A stretch of 64,000 nucleotides of DNA, taken from NCBI GenBank assembly GCA_049700195.1, contig JBNAVY010000005.1, positions 1 through 64,000 on the forward strand, given 5' to 3'. A program made the translations under genes and the position numbers. Under the pieces are notes generated by a model. That model ran no database searches. It saw only the letters and a program-made list of their open reading frames with translations, and was not told the origin of the DNA. Below, one piece after another: positions 11,831-21,953 of the stretch; positions within the stretch are counted from its first letter, which is position 1; each line of letters opens with the position of its first letter. This DNA comes from JBNAVY01 sp049700195 (GTDB lineage: Bacteria > Bacillota > Thermoanaerobacteria > Thermoanaerobacterales > Thermoanaerobacteraceae).

Positions 11831-13372
11831 TTATCTGTGTTCAGGTTTAACTTTTGTTTGAAATTTCTTATTTTCAATTAATTTATTAAGATTTTCATAG
11901 CGCCTATACATTAATAATGCAACAATTGTGAAAAACAGTGGTCCAGCTATCATCCACAATGTAGAACTTATATCTCCTTCAATTGCTGGTTCAATTATTG
12001 TAAAGAAATTAGCAAAAGCAACAGTTGCAGTAACAATTATAGTTGCTACTAAAGCGCTTATATTTGTTTTGAATATTTCAAAAGGTTTTTTAATTTCATT
12101 TTTTTTCTTGAAAGTGTAAAATGCACCTGATAAAAATACATAGGGCAATGTCATTGCAACATTTGTCATCAAAATTAATTTAGCAAAAAATTGTGCTGCT
12201 GCTTCACCACCGAAAGAAACGAGGAATATCATTATAACAGCTATTATACATTGAATCCACATTGCATTTACAGGTATATCATTTTCGATTTTTCCTATTT
12301 TTCCTGGCCATAATTTTGATGGAGTACCATCAATGATCTGTTTTAAAGGTGCATATGTCAAGGTAAAAAATGCGCCAGTTAATGCAAGAAACATAGAAAA
12401 ACCAACATATCTAGCAAACCATGCTCCTATATTTAAAGATGTAGACTGAGTAAGTCCTAAACCTTGGCCTACTTTATATCCTAAGTTTTGCATAACAACA
12501 TAAGCTACATTAGCCATATTTACATTTTGTGATGATAAAACGGTATTCCAATTAGTAAATATACCTACCATAAAAATACCAACAGAGTATCCTATTGTTA
12601 TAAGAAGAGCTGAGATCAGAAGTCCTTTAGGGAAGTTTTTTTCAGGTTTTTGTGTCTGGTCTACAAGTCCTCCTACAACTTCAAGTCCTCCATATGCAAA
12701 AATTGCGAAAACTAAAAAACCAAACATAGCAATTGTTGTTTGATATGAAGGATGCGGAGATGTAACAAATGTTTGAGCAGATACAATTGGTTGTGCAAGT
12801 TTTCCTCCGTTTAATATTAAAACTAAAACACCTCCAAATAATAACACTATATTTAATAAAGCTACTGCAGAACCACCAATAGAAGTAACCTTTGCAATGC
12901 TTTTTAATCCTTTAGAGGCAACAAAAGTAACAGTTATAATCCATAGAATACCAAGTAAACCAAGAGTCTGTGTAGACTTAAGTCCAAAAATAGCCCATGT
13001 TGAAGTTGTATCTTTTCCGAAAATAGCATTTGATAATGGTATCCATATAGATGAGCTTACATTGACCATCCATATGATGTATGATGCATACCACATAAAG
13101 GTACCTATAAATGCATATTTTGGACCAATTGATTTTTCCATCCAGGAATAGATTCCACCTTTTTCATTTTTAAAAGCAGAACCATATTCAGCCATCATAA
13201 AGGCATAGGGTATAAAGAAGGTTATACCTGATAGAATATACCATGGTATAGCTCCATATCCCATTAAATAAAAAGATCTTGGTATGTTAGTGAAACCAAA
13301 AACTGAAGTAAAAATCATCAGTATAAGGGTTATTAGTGTAAGTTTTTTAATATCGTTTACATTAGATGACAT
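11831..13372 (-). CDS. yjeM: APC-superfamily amino-acid permease, YjeM/GadC-like
   Basis: 513-residue integral membrane transporter with about twelve helices. The N-terminal signature LILMIFTSVFGFTNIPRSFYLMGYGAIPWY, here cited in part as MIFTSVFGF and YLMGYGAIP, the FFIPYAFMMAEYGSAF helix, KGGIYSWMEKSIGP, FAIFAYGGLEVVGGLVD and STLWMIAGP stretches match my memory of the YjeM branch of glutamate/GABA-type exchangers over nearly the full length. Substrates of YjeM are not firmly established; import or exchange of an amino acid is the inference. RBS AGGAGG precedes the ATG and a -35/-10 pair lies about 90 bases upstream. It is monocistronic. In context it may feed amino acids to the fermentation genes at 43-55 kb. 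Confidence 0.85.
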   Translation of the reverse strand: MSSNVNDIKKLTLITLILMIFTSVFGFTNIPRSFYLMGYGAIPWYILSGITFFIPYAFMMAEYGSAFKNEKGGIYSWMEKSIGPKYAFIGTFMWYASYIIWMVNVSSSIWIPLSNAIFGKDTTSTWAIFGLKSTQTLGLLGILWIITVTFVASKGLKSIAKVTSIGGSAVALLNIVLLFGGVLVLILNGGKLAQPIVSAQTFVTSPHPSYQTTIAMFGFLVFAIFAYGGLEVVGGLVDQTQKPEKNFPKGLLISALLITIGYSVGIFMVGIFTNWNTVLSSQNVNMANVAYVVMQNLGYKVGQGLGLTQSTSLNIGAWFARYVGFSMFLALTGAFFTLTYAPLKQIIDGTPSKLWPGKIGKIENDIPVNAMWIQCIIAVIMIFLVSFGGEAAAQFFAKLILMTNVAMTLPYVFLSGAFYTFKKKNEIKKPFEIFKTNISALVATIIVTATVAFANFFTIIEPAIEGDISSTLWMIAGPLFFTIVALLMYRRYENLNKLIENKKFQTKVKPEHR

Positions 13373-13455
13373 AAATAATACCTCCTAATTTAAATATAAT
13401 TGTATTACTAAAAATTTTTAATAATTAAAAAAACAATAGAAACATTGCATTTTTA

Positions 13456-13485
13456 ATTATATAATTTTTTTTTAATTCTTGTCAA
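13456..13485 (-). promoter_or_regulatory. Promoter of the YjeM-like permease
   Basis: Minus-strand -35 TTGACA (complement of 13480-13485), 18-base spacer and -10 TATAAT (complement of 13456-13461); both hexamers match consensus. Confidence 0.7.
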
Positions 13486-13569
13486 TGGTTATAATTTAAC
13501 ATTTTTTAATACGTTTTATTTTATTATTTCTTTCTAAATATTTTTAATACAAAAGTATTATTTTTGAAA

Positions 13570-13598
13570 TTGACAAGAAGGGAAACAAATGGTATAAT
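13570..13598 (+). promoter_or_regulatory. Consensus sigma-A promoter of the HD-GYP/chemoreceptor operon
   Basis: TTGACA (13570-13575), exactly 17 bases, TATAAT (13593-13598): a perfect consensus promoter 37 bases before the GTG start of the HD-GYP gene. It predicts strong housekeeping expression rather than a flagellar sigma factor. Confidence 0.8.
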
Positions 13599-13634
13599 TT
13601 TTTTGTCAAATTATGTCGAAAAGAAGGGGAAAAG

Positions 13635-14234
13635 GTGAGGACTCAAAACTATAAAGAAAATTATTTAATAAACTATTTTTTGTCAACCCTTAAAAACTAT
13701 CACTTTATTACATATATGCACAGTATAAGAGTAGCAAAACTTACATATTTAGTTTCTAAAAAATTAGGGTTACCACTTGAAGAACAGCTTTATAATTGTA
13801 AAGGAGGATTGGTACATGATATCGGCAAATTTTTAGTTCCAACATCTATTCTTGACAAACCTGGCAAGCTTACAGAAATGGAGTATGAATTTATTAAAAT
13901 TCATCCGTCTTATGGTGCTGAAATGGTGAAAATCTTTCCTGCTTTAAATTATCTTATTCCCAGTATACTTTATCATCATGAGAGGCTAGATGGGAGTGGA
14001 TATCCTTTTGGTATCAGAATGATACCATTATCTGCTCAAATAATAGGGGTATGTGATTCGTTTGACGCTATGACTACAAAAAGGCCGTATAACTACAATA
14101 AATTAAAAAGTATACATGAATCTATTTTTGAGCTAAAATCAAGTCCAGAAAAATATAATAATGTAATTGTCAGTGCTTTAGAAAGTGTATTAATGGAAAC
14201 AAAAGGGAATTTTTATCACTCTATATCTATTTAA
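13635..14234 (+). CDS. Stand-alone HD-GYP domain protein (putative cyclic-di-GMP phosphodiesterase)
   Basis: 199 residues that are almost entirely one HD-GYP domain. The metal-binding motif GGLVHDIGK (HD), the following [23 protein letters not shown] pattern (quoted as LDKPGKLT and [10 protein letters not shown]), the paired [12 protein letters not shown] that contains the GYP signature, and the late [15 protein letters not shown] are all present, so the catalytic core looks intact. Such enzymes linearise cyclic di-GMP; stand-alone versions lack a sensor. The start is GTG with AAGGGGAAAAG before it. Fifteen bases separate its stop from the chemoreceptor start, so the pair is one operon, suggesting a link between second-messenger turnover and chemotaxis. 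Other HD-GYP substrates such as cGAMP cannot be excluded. Confidence 0.85.
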   Translation: MRTQNYKENYLINYFLSTLKNYHFITYMHSIRVAKLTYLVSKKLGLPLEEQLYNCKGGLVHDIGKFLVPTSILDKPGKLTEMEYEFIKIHPSYGAEMVKIFPALNYLIPSILYHHERLDGSGYPFGIRMIPLSAQIIGVCDSFDAMTTKRPYNYNKLKSIHESIFELKSSPEKYNNVIVSALESVLMETKGNFYHSISI

Positions 14235-14248
14235 TGGGAGGAAAGGAA

Positions 14249-16228
14249 ATGAAAAGCATTAAATCAAAATTGTTAATATTCATTTTTTTTATTGTTGTTA
14301 TACCTTTAGCCATATCGGGATTTATGTCAACAAATATGGCACAAAATATTTTAAAATCTAAAATAAACGATTCCAATCAAGCTGCTATGTCAGTATTAAA
14401 TAAATACATAGAGTCTTTTAAACAAAATACTGATTCAATGATTGATATTTTATCACAATCTGATGCTATTATGAATTACGGTGGTACAACTGCAGATGAT
14501 GAAAAAGTTTTAAAAAAGTTGGAAGAAGCAAAAAAATCTCTTCCAGATGCACAAAGCGTATATTTTGCTACTCCTGATAAAAAGATGATATTATATCCAG
14601 TAGAGCAATTAGACAATTATGATCCTACAGAGCGACCTTGGTACAAAGATGCAATAAGTGCCGGAGGGGAAATTGCATGGACAGAACCTTATGAAGATTT
14701 CAGCAAAAAAATCCCGGAAATCACAATTACAAAAGCTGTTAAAGATTCTAACGGTAAAATGCTTGGCGTTTTAGGTATTGATATTAGCTTAGAACAGCTT
14801 TCTAAAAATATTTCAAGCGTTAAACTTGGGAAAACAGGCTATATTTATATTGTGACAAAAGACGGGACTGTAATTACTCATCCTGATGCTACAAAGCTTT
14901 TTACTTCAATTAAAAAATTTGATTTTGGCCCTAAATTATTAGAACTTGATAAAAGTACTATGCAGTATACAACAAATAATGTTTCTAAGTTCGCAAGTGT
15001 CAGAAATCTCGGCGTTTTTGGCTGGAAGGCAGTAGTAACAATGGAATATAGTGAATTAACAAATGATGTATTAAAAATTAAAAATTATATTATCATGGTA
15101 AGTATTATAGTTTTAATTTTAGGATTATTAATAGCATATTTATTTACTAATTCCATAACTTCAGGAATTAAAAAAGTTGTCACAGCTATGATTTTGGCAG
15201 CTAAAGGAGATATTAGTGTAAAAGCTTCTGTAAAATCAAAAGATGAAGTTGGTTTGTTAGCAAATAATTTTAATATAATGATAGATGGAATTAAAAATCT
15301 CATAACTAATATTAAAGATGTTTCTCAATCTGTAAATAGTTCAGCAGAAAATATGGCAGTTGCATCTGAACAAGCATCACAAGCTACCCAGGATGTTGCA
15401 AAAGCTGTTGAAGAAATTGCCGGAGGAGCTTCCAGTCAGGCAAAAGATGCTGAAGAAAGTGCTAATTCTGCGGTTTTATTAGGGAAACTTATTGATGAGT
15501 CTATTAAAAATGCCACTGAGATTAATCATGAAGTAGAAAACGTGAATATGGTATCAAATGAAGGGCTTACTACAATTAGTGAACTTATTGATAAAACAAA
15601 TATGAGTATTGAATCAAACAATAATGTAAAAGAATCTACAAATTATTTAATAGAAAAATCCTCAGAAATCAGCAAGATTGTTGATACAATAACGAGTATA
15701 GCAGACCAGACAAATCTTTTATCATTAAATGCAGCAATTGAAGCTGCAAGGGCAGGTGAAGCAGGTAGAGGATTTGCGGTTGTAGCAGATGAAGTCAGAA
15801 AACTTGCCGAACAGTCATCTCAGGCAGCTAGAAGTATATCTAATTTGATTACAGAAATTCAGAACAATATTGATACAACTTATAAAACGGTTGAAGATTC
15901 TACAAAATCAATAGAAGATCAAAGCAAAGCTGTAAATAACACGAAAGACGTTTTTGAAGGTATACTTCATGCAGTTAAGTTTATTACTGACAAAATAGAA
16001 ATCTTAAATAATTCTTTAAATGAAATAGATAAAAATAAAAATAAAATAATTGATTCAATACAGAATATAGCTGCAGTTTCAGAAGAATCAGCTGCTGCAG
16101 CACAGGAAGTGTCAGCTACTTCTGAAGAGCAATCAGCGATAGTCGAAGAAATGGCATCAACAGCAGACAAGCTTAGAGAATATGCTAATGTTCTAGTAGA
16201 ATCTGTTAAACAGTTCAAAGTTGAATAA
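14249..16228 (+). CDS. Methyl-accepting chemotaxis protein with extracellular Cache domain
   Basis: 659-residue transmembrane chemoreceptor. An N-terminal membrane helix (about 8-28) and a second near 280-300 bracket an extracellular double-Cache sensor containing [12 protein letters not shown] and [13 protein letters not shown], the pattern of amino-acid or small-ligand sensing Cache domains. A HAMP segment follows (about 305-355), then methylation helices and the invariant signaling tip with [21 protein letters not shown] (quoted as [17 protein letters not shown]). The start is taken at ATG 14249 because the in-frame ATG at 14234 is part of the ribosome site GGGAGGAAAGG. It is second in an operon with the HD-GYP gene and followed by a strong terminator. 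Ligand unknown. Confidence 0.93.
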   Translation: MKSIKSKLLIFIFFIVVIPLAISGFMSTNMAQNILKSKINDSNQAAMSVLNKYIESFKQNTDSMIDILSQSDAIMNYGGTTADDEKVLKKLEEAKKSLPDAQSVYFATPDKKMILYPVEQLDNYDPTERPWYKDAISAGGEIAWTEPYEDFSKKIPEITITKAVKDSNGKMLGVLGIDISLEQLSKNISSVKLGKTGYIYIVTKDGTVITHPDATKLFTSIKKFDFGPKLLELDKSTMQYTTNNVSKFASVRNLGVFGWKAVVTMEYSELTNDVLKIKNYIIMVSIIVLILGLLIAYLFTNSITSGIKKVVTAMILAAKGDISVKASVKSKDEVGLLANNFNIMIDGIKNLITNIKDVSQSVNSSAENMAVASEQASQATQDVAKAVEEIAGGASSQAKDAEESANSAVLLGKLIDESIKNATEINHEVENVNMVSNEGLTTISELIDKTNMSIESNNNVKESTNYLIEKSSEISKIVDTITSIADQTNLLSLNAAIEAARAGEAGRGFAVVADEVRKLAEQSSQAARSISNLITEIQNNIDTTYKTVEDSTKSIEDQSKAVNNTKDVFEGILHAVKFITDKIEILNNSLNEIDKNKNKIIDSIQNIAAVSEESAAAAQEVSATSEEQSAIVEEMASTADKLREYANVLVESVKQFKVE

Positions 16229-16235
16229 TATATTA

Positions 16236-16275
16236 ATAAAAAGATGTAGCTTATATAAGCTACATCTTTTTATTT
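16236..16275 (+). terminator. Terminator after the Cache chemoreceptor
   Basis: Near-perfect stem AAAAAGATGTAGCTTA with TAAGCTACATCTTTTT, very short loop, T-rich 3' end. Confidence 0.9.
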
Positions 16276-16366
16276 TAAATGGATAATTATTAGCAGGATT
16301 TTTAATATTAAAGATAGAATTATATAATATAAAATTAAAGTAAAATTTTAAATGGGGGGACGATTT

Positions 16367-18022
16367 ATGTCAAGAATAATAAAAGCACCAAGAGGAAGTG
16401 AACTTCACTGCAAAAATTGGCAGATAGAAGCTCCATACAGGACACTGATGAATAATCTAGATCCAGAGGTTGCGGAGAATCCAGATAATCTTGTAGTATA
16501 TGGAGGAGCGGGTAAAGCTGCACGTAATTGGGAAGCATTTGATAAAATAGTAGAAAGTCTTGAAAATCTAAATGAAGATGAGACACTTTTAATACAGTCA
16601 GGAAAACCTGTTGGTATTTTTAAAACACATGAAATGGCGCCTAGGGTTTTAATTTCAAATTCTATGTTAGTACCAGCTTGGGCTAACTGGGAGAACTTTT
16701 GGGACTTAGAAGCTAAAGGACTTACAATGTATGGACAGATGACGGCAGGAAGCTGGATATATATCGGGACTCAAGGTATTGTTGAAGGCACATTTGAAAC
16801 TTTTGCAGCTTTAGCTAAAAAACATTATGATGGTACACTAAAAGGTAAATTTGTTTTAACAGCAGGTTTAGGAGGTATGAGCGGGGCACAGCCTTTAGCT
16901 GTAACAATACTCGATGGAGCATGCCTTATAGTTGAAGTTGACAAAAAAAGAATACAAAAGAGGTTAGATACAAACTATCTTGACAAAATGACAGATAATA
17001 TAGATGAAGCTTTAGAAATGATATTAAAAGCAAAAGAAGAAGGTAAGCCTTTGTCAGTTGGACTTGTCGGGAATGCTGCAGATATTCATCCTGAGCTTGT
17101 AAAAAGAGGTATAATACCAGATGTTGTTACAGACCAGACCTCAGCTCATGATCCGTTAAACGGTTATGTGCCAAATGGTATGACATTAGATGAAGCTATT
17201 TTACTTAGGAAGTCAAATCCACAAGAATATATTAAAAGAGCTAAAAAGTCTATGGCAGTTCATGTAGATGCAATGTTAAAAATGCAAAAAGAGGGAGCAA
17301 TAGTTTTTGATTATGGTAATAATATAAGGAGAATGGCTTTTGATGAGGGTATAGAAAATGCATTTGATATACCTGGTTATGTACCAGAATATATAAGAGA
17401 TTTATTTTCAGAAGGTAAAGGGCCTTTTAGGTGGATAGCTTTATCAGGGGATCCAGAAGATATTTATAAAACAGATCAAAAAGTTTTAGAACTTTTCCCT
17501 GATGACCCGATTTTAAATAGATGGATTAAATTAGCTAAAGAAAAGATTAAATTTCAAGGTTTGCCTTCAAGGATTTGTTGGTTAGGGTATGGACAAAGAG
17601 CTGAATTTGGACTTGCCTTAAATGAAATGGTAAGAAAAGGTGAATTAAAAGCTCCTATTGCTATAGGAAGAGATCATCATGATACGGGTTCTGTAGCTTC
17701 ACCATACAGAGAAACAGAGGCAATGAAAGATGGGAGTGATGCTATAGCAGATTGGCCTATATTAAATGCCTTACTTAATACTGCTTCAGGTGCAACATGG
17801 GTGTCAGTACACCATGGAGGTGGAGTAGGAATAGGATATTCTATTCATGCCGGTGTTGTAGTCGTAGCTGATGGAACAGATCAGGCTGCATTAAGAATTA
17901 AAAGAGTATTAACATCAGATCCTGGTTCTGGTGTAATGAGACATGCTGATGCTGGATATGAAATTGCGATAAAAACAGCCAGAGAAAAAGGTATTAAAAT
18001 GCCAATGCTAAAGCAGGATTAA
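16367..18022 (+). CDS. hutU: Urocanate hydratase
   Basis: 551 residues, full family length. It converts urocanate to imidazolone propionate using bound NAD+ as an electrophile, the second step of histidine degradation (EC 4.2.1.49), in the cytosol. Conserved stretches include [14 protein letters not shown], the NAD-binding [12 protein letters not shown], the [11 protein letters not shown] motif, [11 protein letters not shown] and [15 protein letters not shown] near the C terminus. I start at ATG 16367, because the in-frame ATG at 16352 lies in the ribosome site ATGGGGGG. It leads an operon with glutamate formimidoyltransferase 18 bases after its stop, then hutI. Histidine ammonia-lyase is not in this window. 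Confidence 0.97.
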   Translation: MSRIIKAPRGSELHCKNWQIEAPYRTLMNNLDPEVAENPDNLVVYGGAGKAARNWEAFDKIVESLENLNEDETLLIQSGKPVGIFKTHEMAPRVLISNSMLVPAWANWENFWDLEAKGLTMYGQMTAGSWIYIGTQGIVEGTFETFAALAKKHYDGTLKGKFVLTAGLGGMSGAQPLAVTILDGACLIVEVDKKRIQKRLDTNYLDKMTDNIDEALEMILKAKEEGKPLSVGLVGNAADIHPELVKRGIIPDVVTDQTSAHDPLNGYVPNGMTLDEAILLRKSNPQEYIKRAKKSMAVHVDAMLKMQKEGAIVFDYGNNIRRMAFDEGIENAFDIPGYVPEYIRDLFSEGKGPFRWIALSGDPEDIYKTDQKVLELFPDDPILNRWIKLAKEKIKFQGLPSRICWLGYGQRAEFGLALNEMVRKGELKAPIAIGRDHHDTGSVASPYRETEAMKDGSDAIADWPILNALLNTASGATWVSVHHGGGVGIGYSIHAGVVVVADGTDQAALRIKRVLTSDPGSGVMRHADAGYEIAIKTAREKGIKMPMLKQD

Positions 18023-18040
18023 AGAGGAGGATTATTTAAG

Positions 18041-18937
18041 ATGGCTAAAATAATCGAATGTGTCCCGAATTTTAGTGAGGGACGAGATCAGAAGAAGATA
18101 GCCGAACTTGTCGGAGAGGTTGTTTCAACAGAAGGGGTAAAATTACTTGATTACTCATCTGACAAAGACCATAATAGAACTGTTATAACTTTTGTTGGAG
18201 ATGCCGAAGGGGTAAAAGAAGCTGCTTTTAAATTAATAAAAAAAGCTTCAGAAATAATTGATATGAGATATCATAAAGGTGAACACCCGAGAATGGGTGC
18301 AACAGATGTTGTGCCTTTTATACCCGTTAAGGAAACTACAATAGATGAATGTATTGAAATTGCAAATGAATTAGCAAAAAAGGCAGGAGAAGAGCTAAAC
18401 ATCCCTATTTATTTGTATGAAGAGGCTGCTACTAATTCTGATAGGAAAAATTTAGAAAATATAAGGCGAGGAGAATATGAGGGATTTTTTAACAAAATAA
18501 AAAATCCTGAATGGAAGCCTGATTTTGGGCCACAAGAGATGAATCCTAAAAGTGGTGTAACAGCAATAGGAGCTAGAAACTTTCTTGTAGCTTATAATGT
18601 TAATCTTGATACAGATAATATAGAAATTGCTAATAAAATTTCCAAGGCAATAAGATTTTCTAATGGAGGATATAGATTTGTAAAAGCGATGGGAGTTGAA
18701 CTAAAAGAAAGAGGCATAGTACAGGTTTCAATGAATCTTACAAATTTTAATAAAACACCAATTTATAGAGTATTTGAAACAATTAAAGCAGAAGCTTCAA
18801 GATATGGAGTAAATGTTTTAGGGAGTGAGATAATAGGTTTAATACCTGCAAGGGCATTATATGATGTTGCTGATTATTATCTTCGCATAGAAAATTTTTC
18901 TGAGAGTATGGTATTAGAAAATAAAATTTATGAATGA
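18041..18937 (+). CDS. ftcD: Glutamate formimidoyltransferase
   Basis: 298-residue protein covering the formiminotransferase half of FTCD. It transfers the formimino group of N-formimino-L-glutamate to tetrahydrofolate, releasing glutamate (EC 2.1.2.5). Typical stretches are ECVPNFSEGRD at the N terminus, DHNRTVITFVG, the folate/catalytic KGEHPRMGATDVVPFIP, GPQEMNPKSGVTAIGAR and the C-terminal GSEIIGLIPARAL. Bacterial proteins of this length carry the transferase alone. The matching cyclodeaminase is encoded about 9 kb downstream (28099-28734) rather than fused or adjacent. RBS AAGAGGAGG precedes the ATG. In this organism it channels histidine carbon into glutamate and one-carbon units. Confidence 0.96.
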   Translation: MAKIIECVPNFSEGRDQKKIAELVGEVVSTEGVKLLDYSSDKDHNRTVITFVGDAEGVKEAAFKLIKKASEIIDMRYHKGEHPRMGATDVVPFIPVKETTIDECIEIANELAKKAGEELNIPIYLYEEAATNSDRKNLENIRRGEYEGFFNKIKNPEWKPDFGPQEMNPKSGVTAIGARNFLVAYNVNLDTDNIEIANKISKAIRFSNGGYRFVKAMGVELKERGIVQVSMNLTNFNKTPIYRVFETIKAEASRYGVNVLGSEIIGLIPARALYDVADYYLRIENFSESMVLENKIYE

Positions 18938-18946
18938 GGTGGTAAT

Positions 18947-20197
18947 ATGAGTATAGAAGCTGATCTATTGATATACAACATAAATAAAATATATACACCT
19001 CTTGGGAACAAACCTTTATGTGGAGATGAAATGAACAACATTGCAAAAATAAAAAACGGTTATATTGCTATTAAAAATGGTTTGATTATAGCGGCAGGAA
19101 ATGGACCTGCCGCTATATATGCAAAAAATGAAATAGATGCAAATGGGAAAATTGCATTACCAGGTTTTATAGATTCTCATACACATCTAATACATTATGG
19201 ATCAAGAGAAAATGAATTAGCATTAAAATTAAAGGGCTATACATATGTTGATATCTTAAAGATGGGTGGAGGAATTTTATCAACTGTTAAAGCTACAAAT
19301 AGTGCTGCAGATTTTATGATTATAGAAAAAGCAATTAAAAGTACTAATTTAATGTTAAAACATGGAGTAACTACTGTTGAAATTAAAAGTGGCTATGGGC
19401 TCAATACAGAAAGTGAAATAAGGCTTTTAAAACTTATAAATAGATTAGACTCGATATGTTCTTTAGATGTTGTTCCTACTTTTTTAGGTGCTCATGCAAT
19501 TCCACCGGAATTTAAAGATAACTCTTGGGGTTATGTCAATAAAATTATAGATGAAATGCTGCCTAAAGTAAGTAAAGAAAATCTAGCTGAATTTTGTGAT
19601 GTATTCTGTGAAGAAGGAGCATTCAGCTATGAACAGTCAAAGAAAATATTAGAAGAAGCAAAAAAACTAGGTTTCAAATTAAAAATTCATGCAGATGAAC
19701 TAACTCAGAATAGGGGCAGCGAAATTGCTGGTGAACTAGGTGCAGTTAGTGCTGAACACCTTGAAGAAATATCTGATAAAGGTATTGAAGCTATGAAAAA
19801 AGCTGGTACGATAGCGGTGCTTTTGCCTGGGGTATCATATTTTTTGGAAAGGCCTTATGCTGATGCTAGAAAAATGATTAAGAAAGGACTTGCAGTTTCT
19901 CTTGCAACTGATTATAATCCTGGTACAAGTCCTACAGAAAATCTCCAGATGATTATGTCTTTGGCATACATAAAAATGAAAATGACTGCAAGAGAGATTT
20001 TAACTGCAGTAACTTTAAATGCTGCATGTGCAATTGACAGAGGTAAAGAATCAGGTACAATAGAAGAAGGTAAAAAAGGTGACATAATATTACTGGATGT
20101 ACCAAATTTAGACTATATAATGTATCATTTTGGAATTAACCATGTTGATACAGTTATAAAGTCTAAAAATGGAAAAACTATAATTATAAAAGTTTAA
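18947..20197 (+). CDS. hutI: Imidazolonepropionase
   Basis: 416-residue metal-dependent amidohydrolase that opens 4-imidazolone-5-propionate to N-formimino-L-glutamate, the third step of histidine degradation (EC 3.5.2.7). The amidohydrolase metal site is visible: PGFIDSHTHLIHYGSREN (quoted in part; HxH), VEIKSGYGL, LGAHAIPPEF, the LKIHADEL motif and LATDYNPGTSPT with its metal-binding aspartate. It lies 9 bases after ftcD, with GAGGTGGT as ribosome site, closing the hutU-ftcD-hutI operon before a bidirectional terminator. Reaction order and gene order differ (ftcD acts after hutI), which has no functional consequence. Confidence 0.96.
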   Translation: MSIEADLLIYNINKIYTPLGNKPLCGDEMNNIAKIKNGYIAIKNGLIIAAGNGPAAIYAKNEIDANGKIALPGFIDSHTHLIHYGSRENELALKLKGYTYVDILKMGGGILSTVKATNSAADFMIIEKAIKSTNLMLKHGVTTVEIKSGYGLNTESEIRLLKLINRLDSICSLDVVPTFLGAHAIPPEFKDNSWGYVNKIIDEMLPKVSKENLAEFCDVFCEEGAFSYEQSKKILEEAKKLGFKLKIHADELTQNRGSEIAGELGAVSAEHLEEISDKGIEAMKKAGTIAVLLPGVSYFLERPYADARKMIKKGLAVSLATDYNPGTSPTENLQMIMSLAYIKMKMTAREILTAVTLNAACAIDRGKESGTIEEGKKGDIILLDVPNLDYIMYHFGINHVDTVIKSKNGKTIIIKV

Positions 20198-20203
20198 AAT
20201 TAA

Positions 20204-20260
20204 AATTAAAAAGTTCAGCAATAAAATAAATTTAAAATTTAAAAGCTGAACTTTTTAATT
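20204..20260 (+). terminator. Terminator between hutI and the convergent glucosidase gene
   Basis: Perfect 16-base inverted repeat (20204-20219 with 20245-20260) enclosing a 25-base A/T-only loop; T run on both strands, so it serves both converging operons. Confidence 0.85.
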
Positions 20261-20262
20261 TT

Positions 20263-21933
20263 TTATATTTGATATATTCTTGATTCATAAGGTTTTAAAG
20301 TTATTGTACTTTTAATGTTATCATCAACATTGTAATTACTGATTAATAATTCAAAAGAATGAATATATAAGTCTTTTGGAATAGAAAATGGTACATATTC
20401 ATCTGAAAAATTTAATATAACCAGGATTTCTTGATTCTTATAATTTTTTTTATATGCAAAGATTTTTTCATTTTCCTCATTTAAAATAGTTATGTCACCG
20501 TAAACAATTACTGGAAGTTTTTTTCGCAGTTCAATTAATTTTTTATAAAAATAAAATATAGAATTTCTATCAGCTAAAGCTTTTTTAACATTTATTTCTT
20601 TATAGTTGGGATTTACTTTAATCCATGGTGTTGATTCAGTAAAACCAGCGTTTTTTGTATCATCCCATTGCATTGGTGTTCTTGCATGATCTCTGCTTCT
20701 CTTATTCAGAATTTCTATAATATACTCATCAGATTTATTTTGGTTTTTCATTTCCTTATACCAATTTAATGTTTCAACATCATTAAATTCTTCTATACTT
20801 AAAAATGTGCAATTGGTCATACCAATTTCTTCACCTTGATAAATATATGGTGTTCCATGCCATGTATGAAGCAGAGTTGCTAATAGTTTTGCCGATTCTT
20901 CACGGTATTTACTGTCATTACCAAACCGAGATACCATTCTTGGCTGATCATGATTATTCAAGTATAATGAATTCCAACCTTTTTCCTTTAATGCTATATA
21001 CCATTTATACATAATTTTTTTAAAATCTGTAATATTCCATGGCTTTATATCCCACTTGCTATTTCCATTGTCAATACCCATTAGTTCAAAATGAAATACC
21101 ATATTTAATTCGTTTCTATCATCATCCACGTACAATTTTGCTATTTCTGGTGTTACAAAAGGAGTTTCACCTACAGTCATAATATCATATTTACTTAAAA
21201 CTTCTTTATTCATTTCCTGTAAATAATCATGAACTTTGGGACCATTTGCATAATATTTTGATCCAACTAGTCCGCCTATTTTTTCAGTTTCTATATCATC
21301 AGGAAGCCCTTTAGTTTTTGAAATTAAATTTATTACATCCATCCTAAAACCATCAATACCTTTATCTAACCACCATTTCATCATTTTATATATTTCTTTT
21401 CGGACTTTTTCATTATCCCAATTTAAGTCGGGTTGTTTTACTGCAAAAAGATGAAGGTAATATTCCATAGATTGTTCATCATATTCCCACGCAGATCCAC
21501 TGAAAAATGATTGCCAATTATTAGGAGGGCTACTATTATACCCTTTTTTCCAAAAATAAAATTTTCTATAAGGATTGTCTTTTGATTTTTTTGATTCAAT
21601 GAACCATTCATGTTCATCAGATGTATGGTTGACAACTAAATCCATTATAATTTTTATGCCTTTTAAGTGTGCTTGTTTTAATAGCTCATCAAAATCTTCC
21701 ATTGTTCCAAATTCATCAATTATATTGTAATAATCGCTAATATCATAACCATTATCAGCATTAGGAGATTTGTAAATTGGATTTAACCAAATTACATCAA
21801 TGCCAAGTTCTTTTAAATAATCAAGCTTAGAAATAATACCTTTAAGATCTCCAATTCCGTCGTTATTTGAGTCAAAAAAACTTCTCGGATATATTTGATA
21901 TACAACAGCTTCTTTCCACCATTTTTCTTTCAT
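20263..21933 (-). CDS. malL: GH13 alpha-glucosidase (oligo-1,6-glucosidase type)
   Basis: 556-residue cytosolic glycoside hydrolase family 13 enzyme without signal peptide. The (beta/alpha)8 barrel motifs are clear: DLVVNHTSDEH (region I), GFRMDVINLI with the nucleophile Asp near residue 199, VGETPF with the acid/base Glu near 254 and NNHDQPRMVSRFG with the third Asp near 326. The MDVIN variant after the nucleophile is typical of enzymes that cut alpha-1,6 or terminal alpha-glucosidic bonds (isomaltose, dextrins, sucrose or trehalose-like substrates). It is last in a minus-strand operon with an ABC importer, 20 bases behind the second permease, so it hydrolyses the imported oligosaccharide. 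Trehalose-6-phosphate hydrolase is less likely because uptake is by ABC transporter and not PTS. Confidence 0.88.
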   Translation of the reverse strand: MKEKWWKEAVVYQIYPRSFFDSNNDGIGDLKGIISKLDYLKELGIDVIWLNPIYKSPNADNGYDISDYYNIIDEFGTMEDFDELLKQAHLKGIKIIMDLVVNHTSDEHEWFIESKKSKDNPYRKFYFWKKGYNSSPPNNWQSFFSGSAWEYDEQSMEYYLHLFAVKQPDLNWDNEKVRKEIYKMMKWWLDKGIDGFRMDVINLISKTKGLPDDIETEKIGGLVGSKYYANGPKVHDYLQEMNKEVLSKYDIMTVGETPFVTPEIAKLYVDDDRNELNMVFHFELMGIDNGNSKWDIKPWNITDFKKIMYKWYIALKEKGWNSLYLNNHDQPRMVSRFGNDSKYREESAKLLATLLHTWHGTPYIYQGEEIGMTNCTFLSIEEFNDVETLNWYKEMKNQNKSDEYIIEILNKRSRDHARTPMQWDDTKNAGFTESTPWIKVNPNYKEINVKKALADRNSIFYFYKKLIELRKKLPVIVYGDITILNEENEKIFAYKKNYKNQEILVILNFSDEYVPFSIPKDLYIHSFELLISNYNVDDNIKSTITLKPYESRIYQI

Positions 21934-21953
21934 AGTAAAATGCTCCTTTCATA

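Noticed and set aside
20263..21933. Trehalose-6-phosphate hydrolase (TreC) for the GH13 enzyme
   Set aside because: No PTS trehalose transporter is present and the operon encodes an ABC importer that delivers unphosphorylated sugar.
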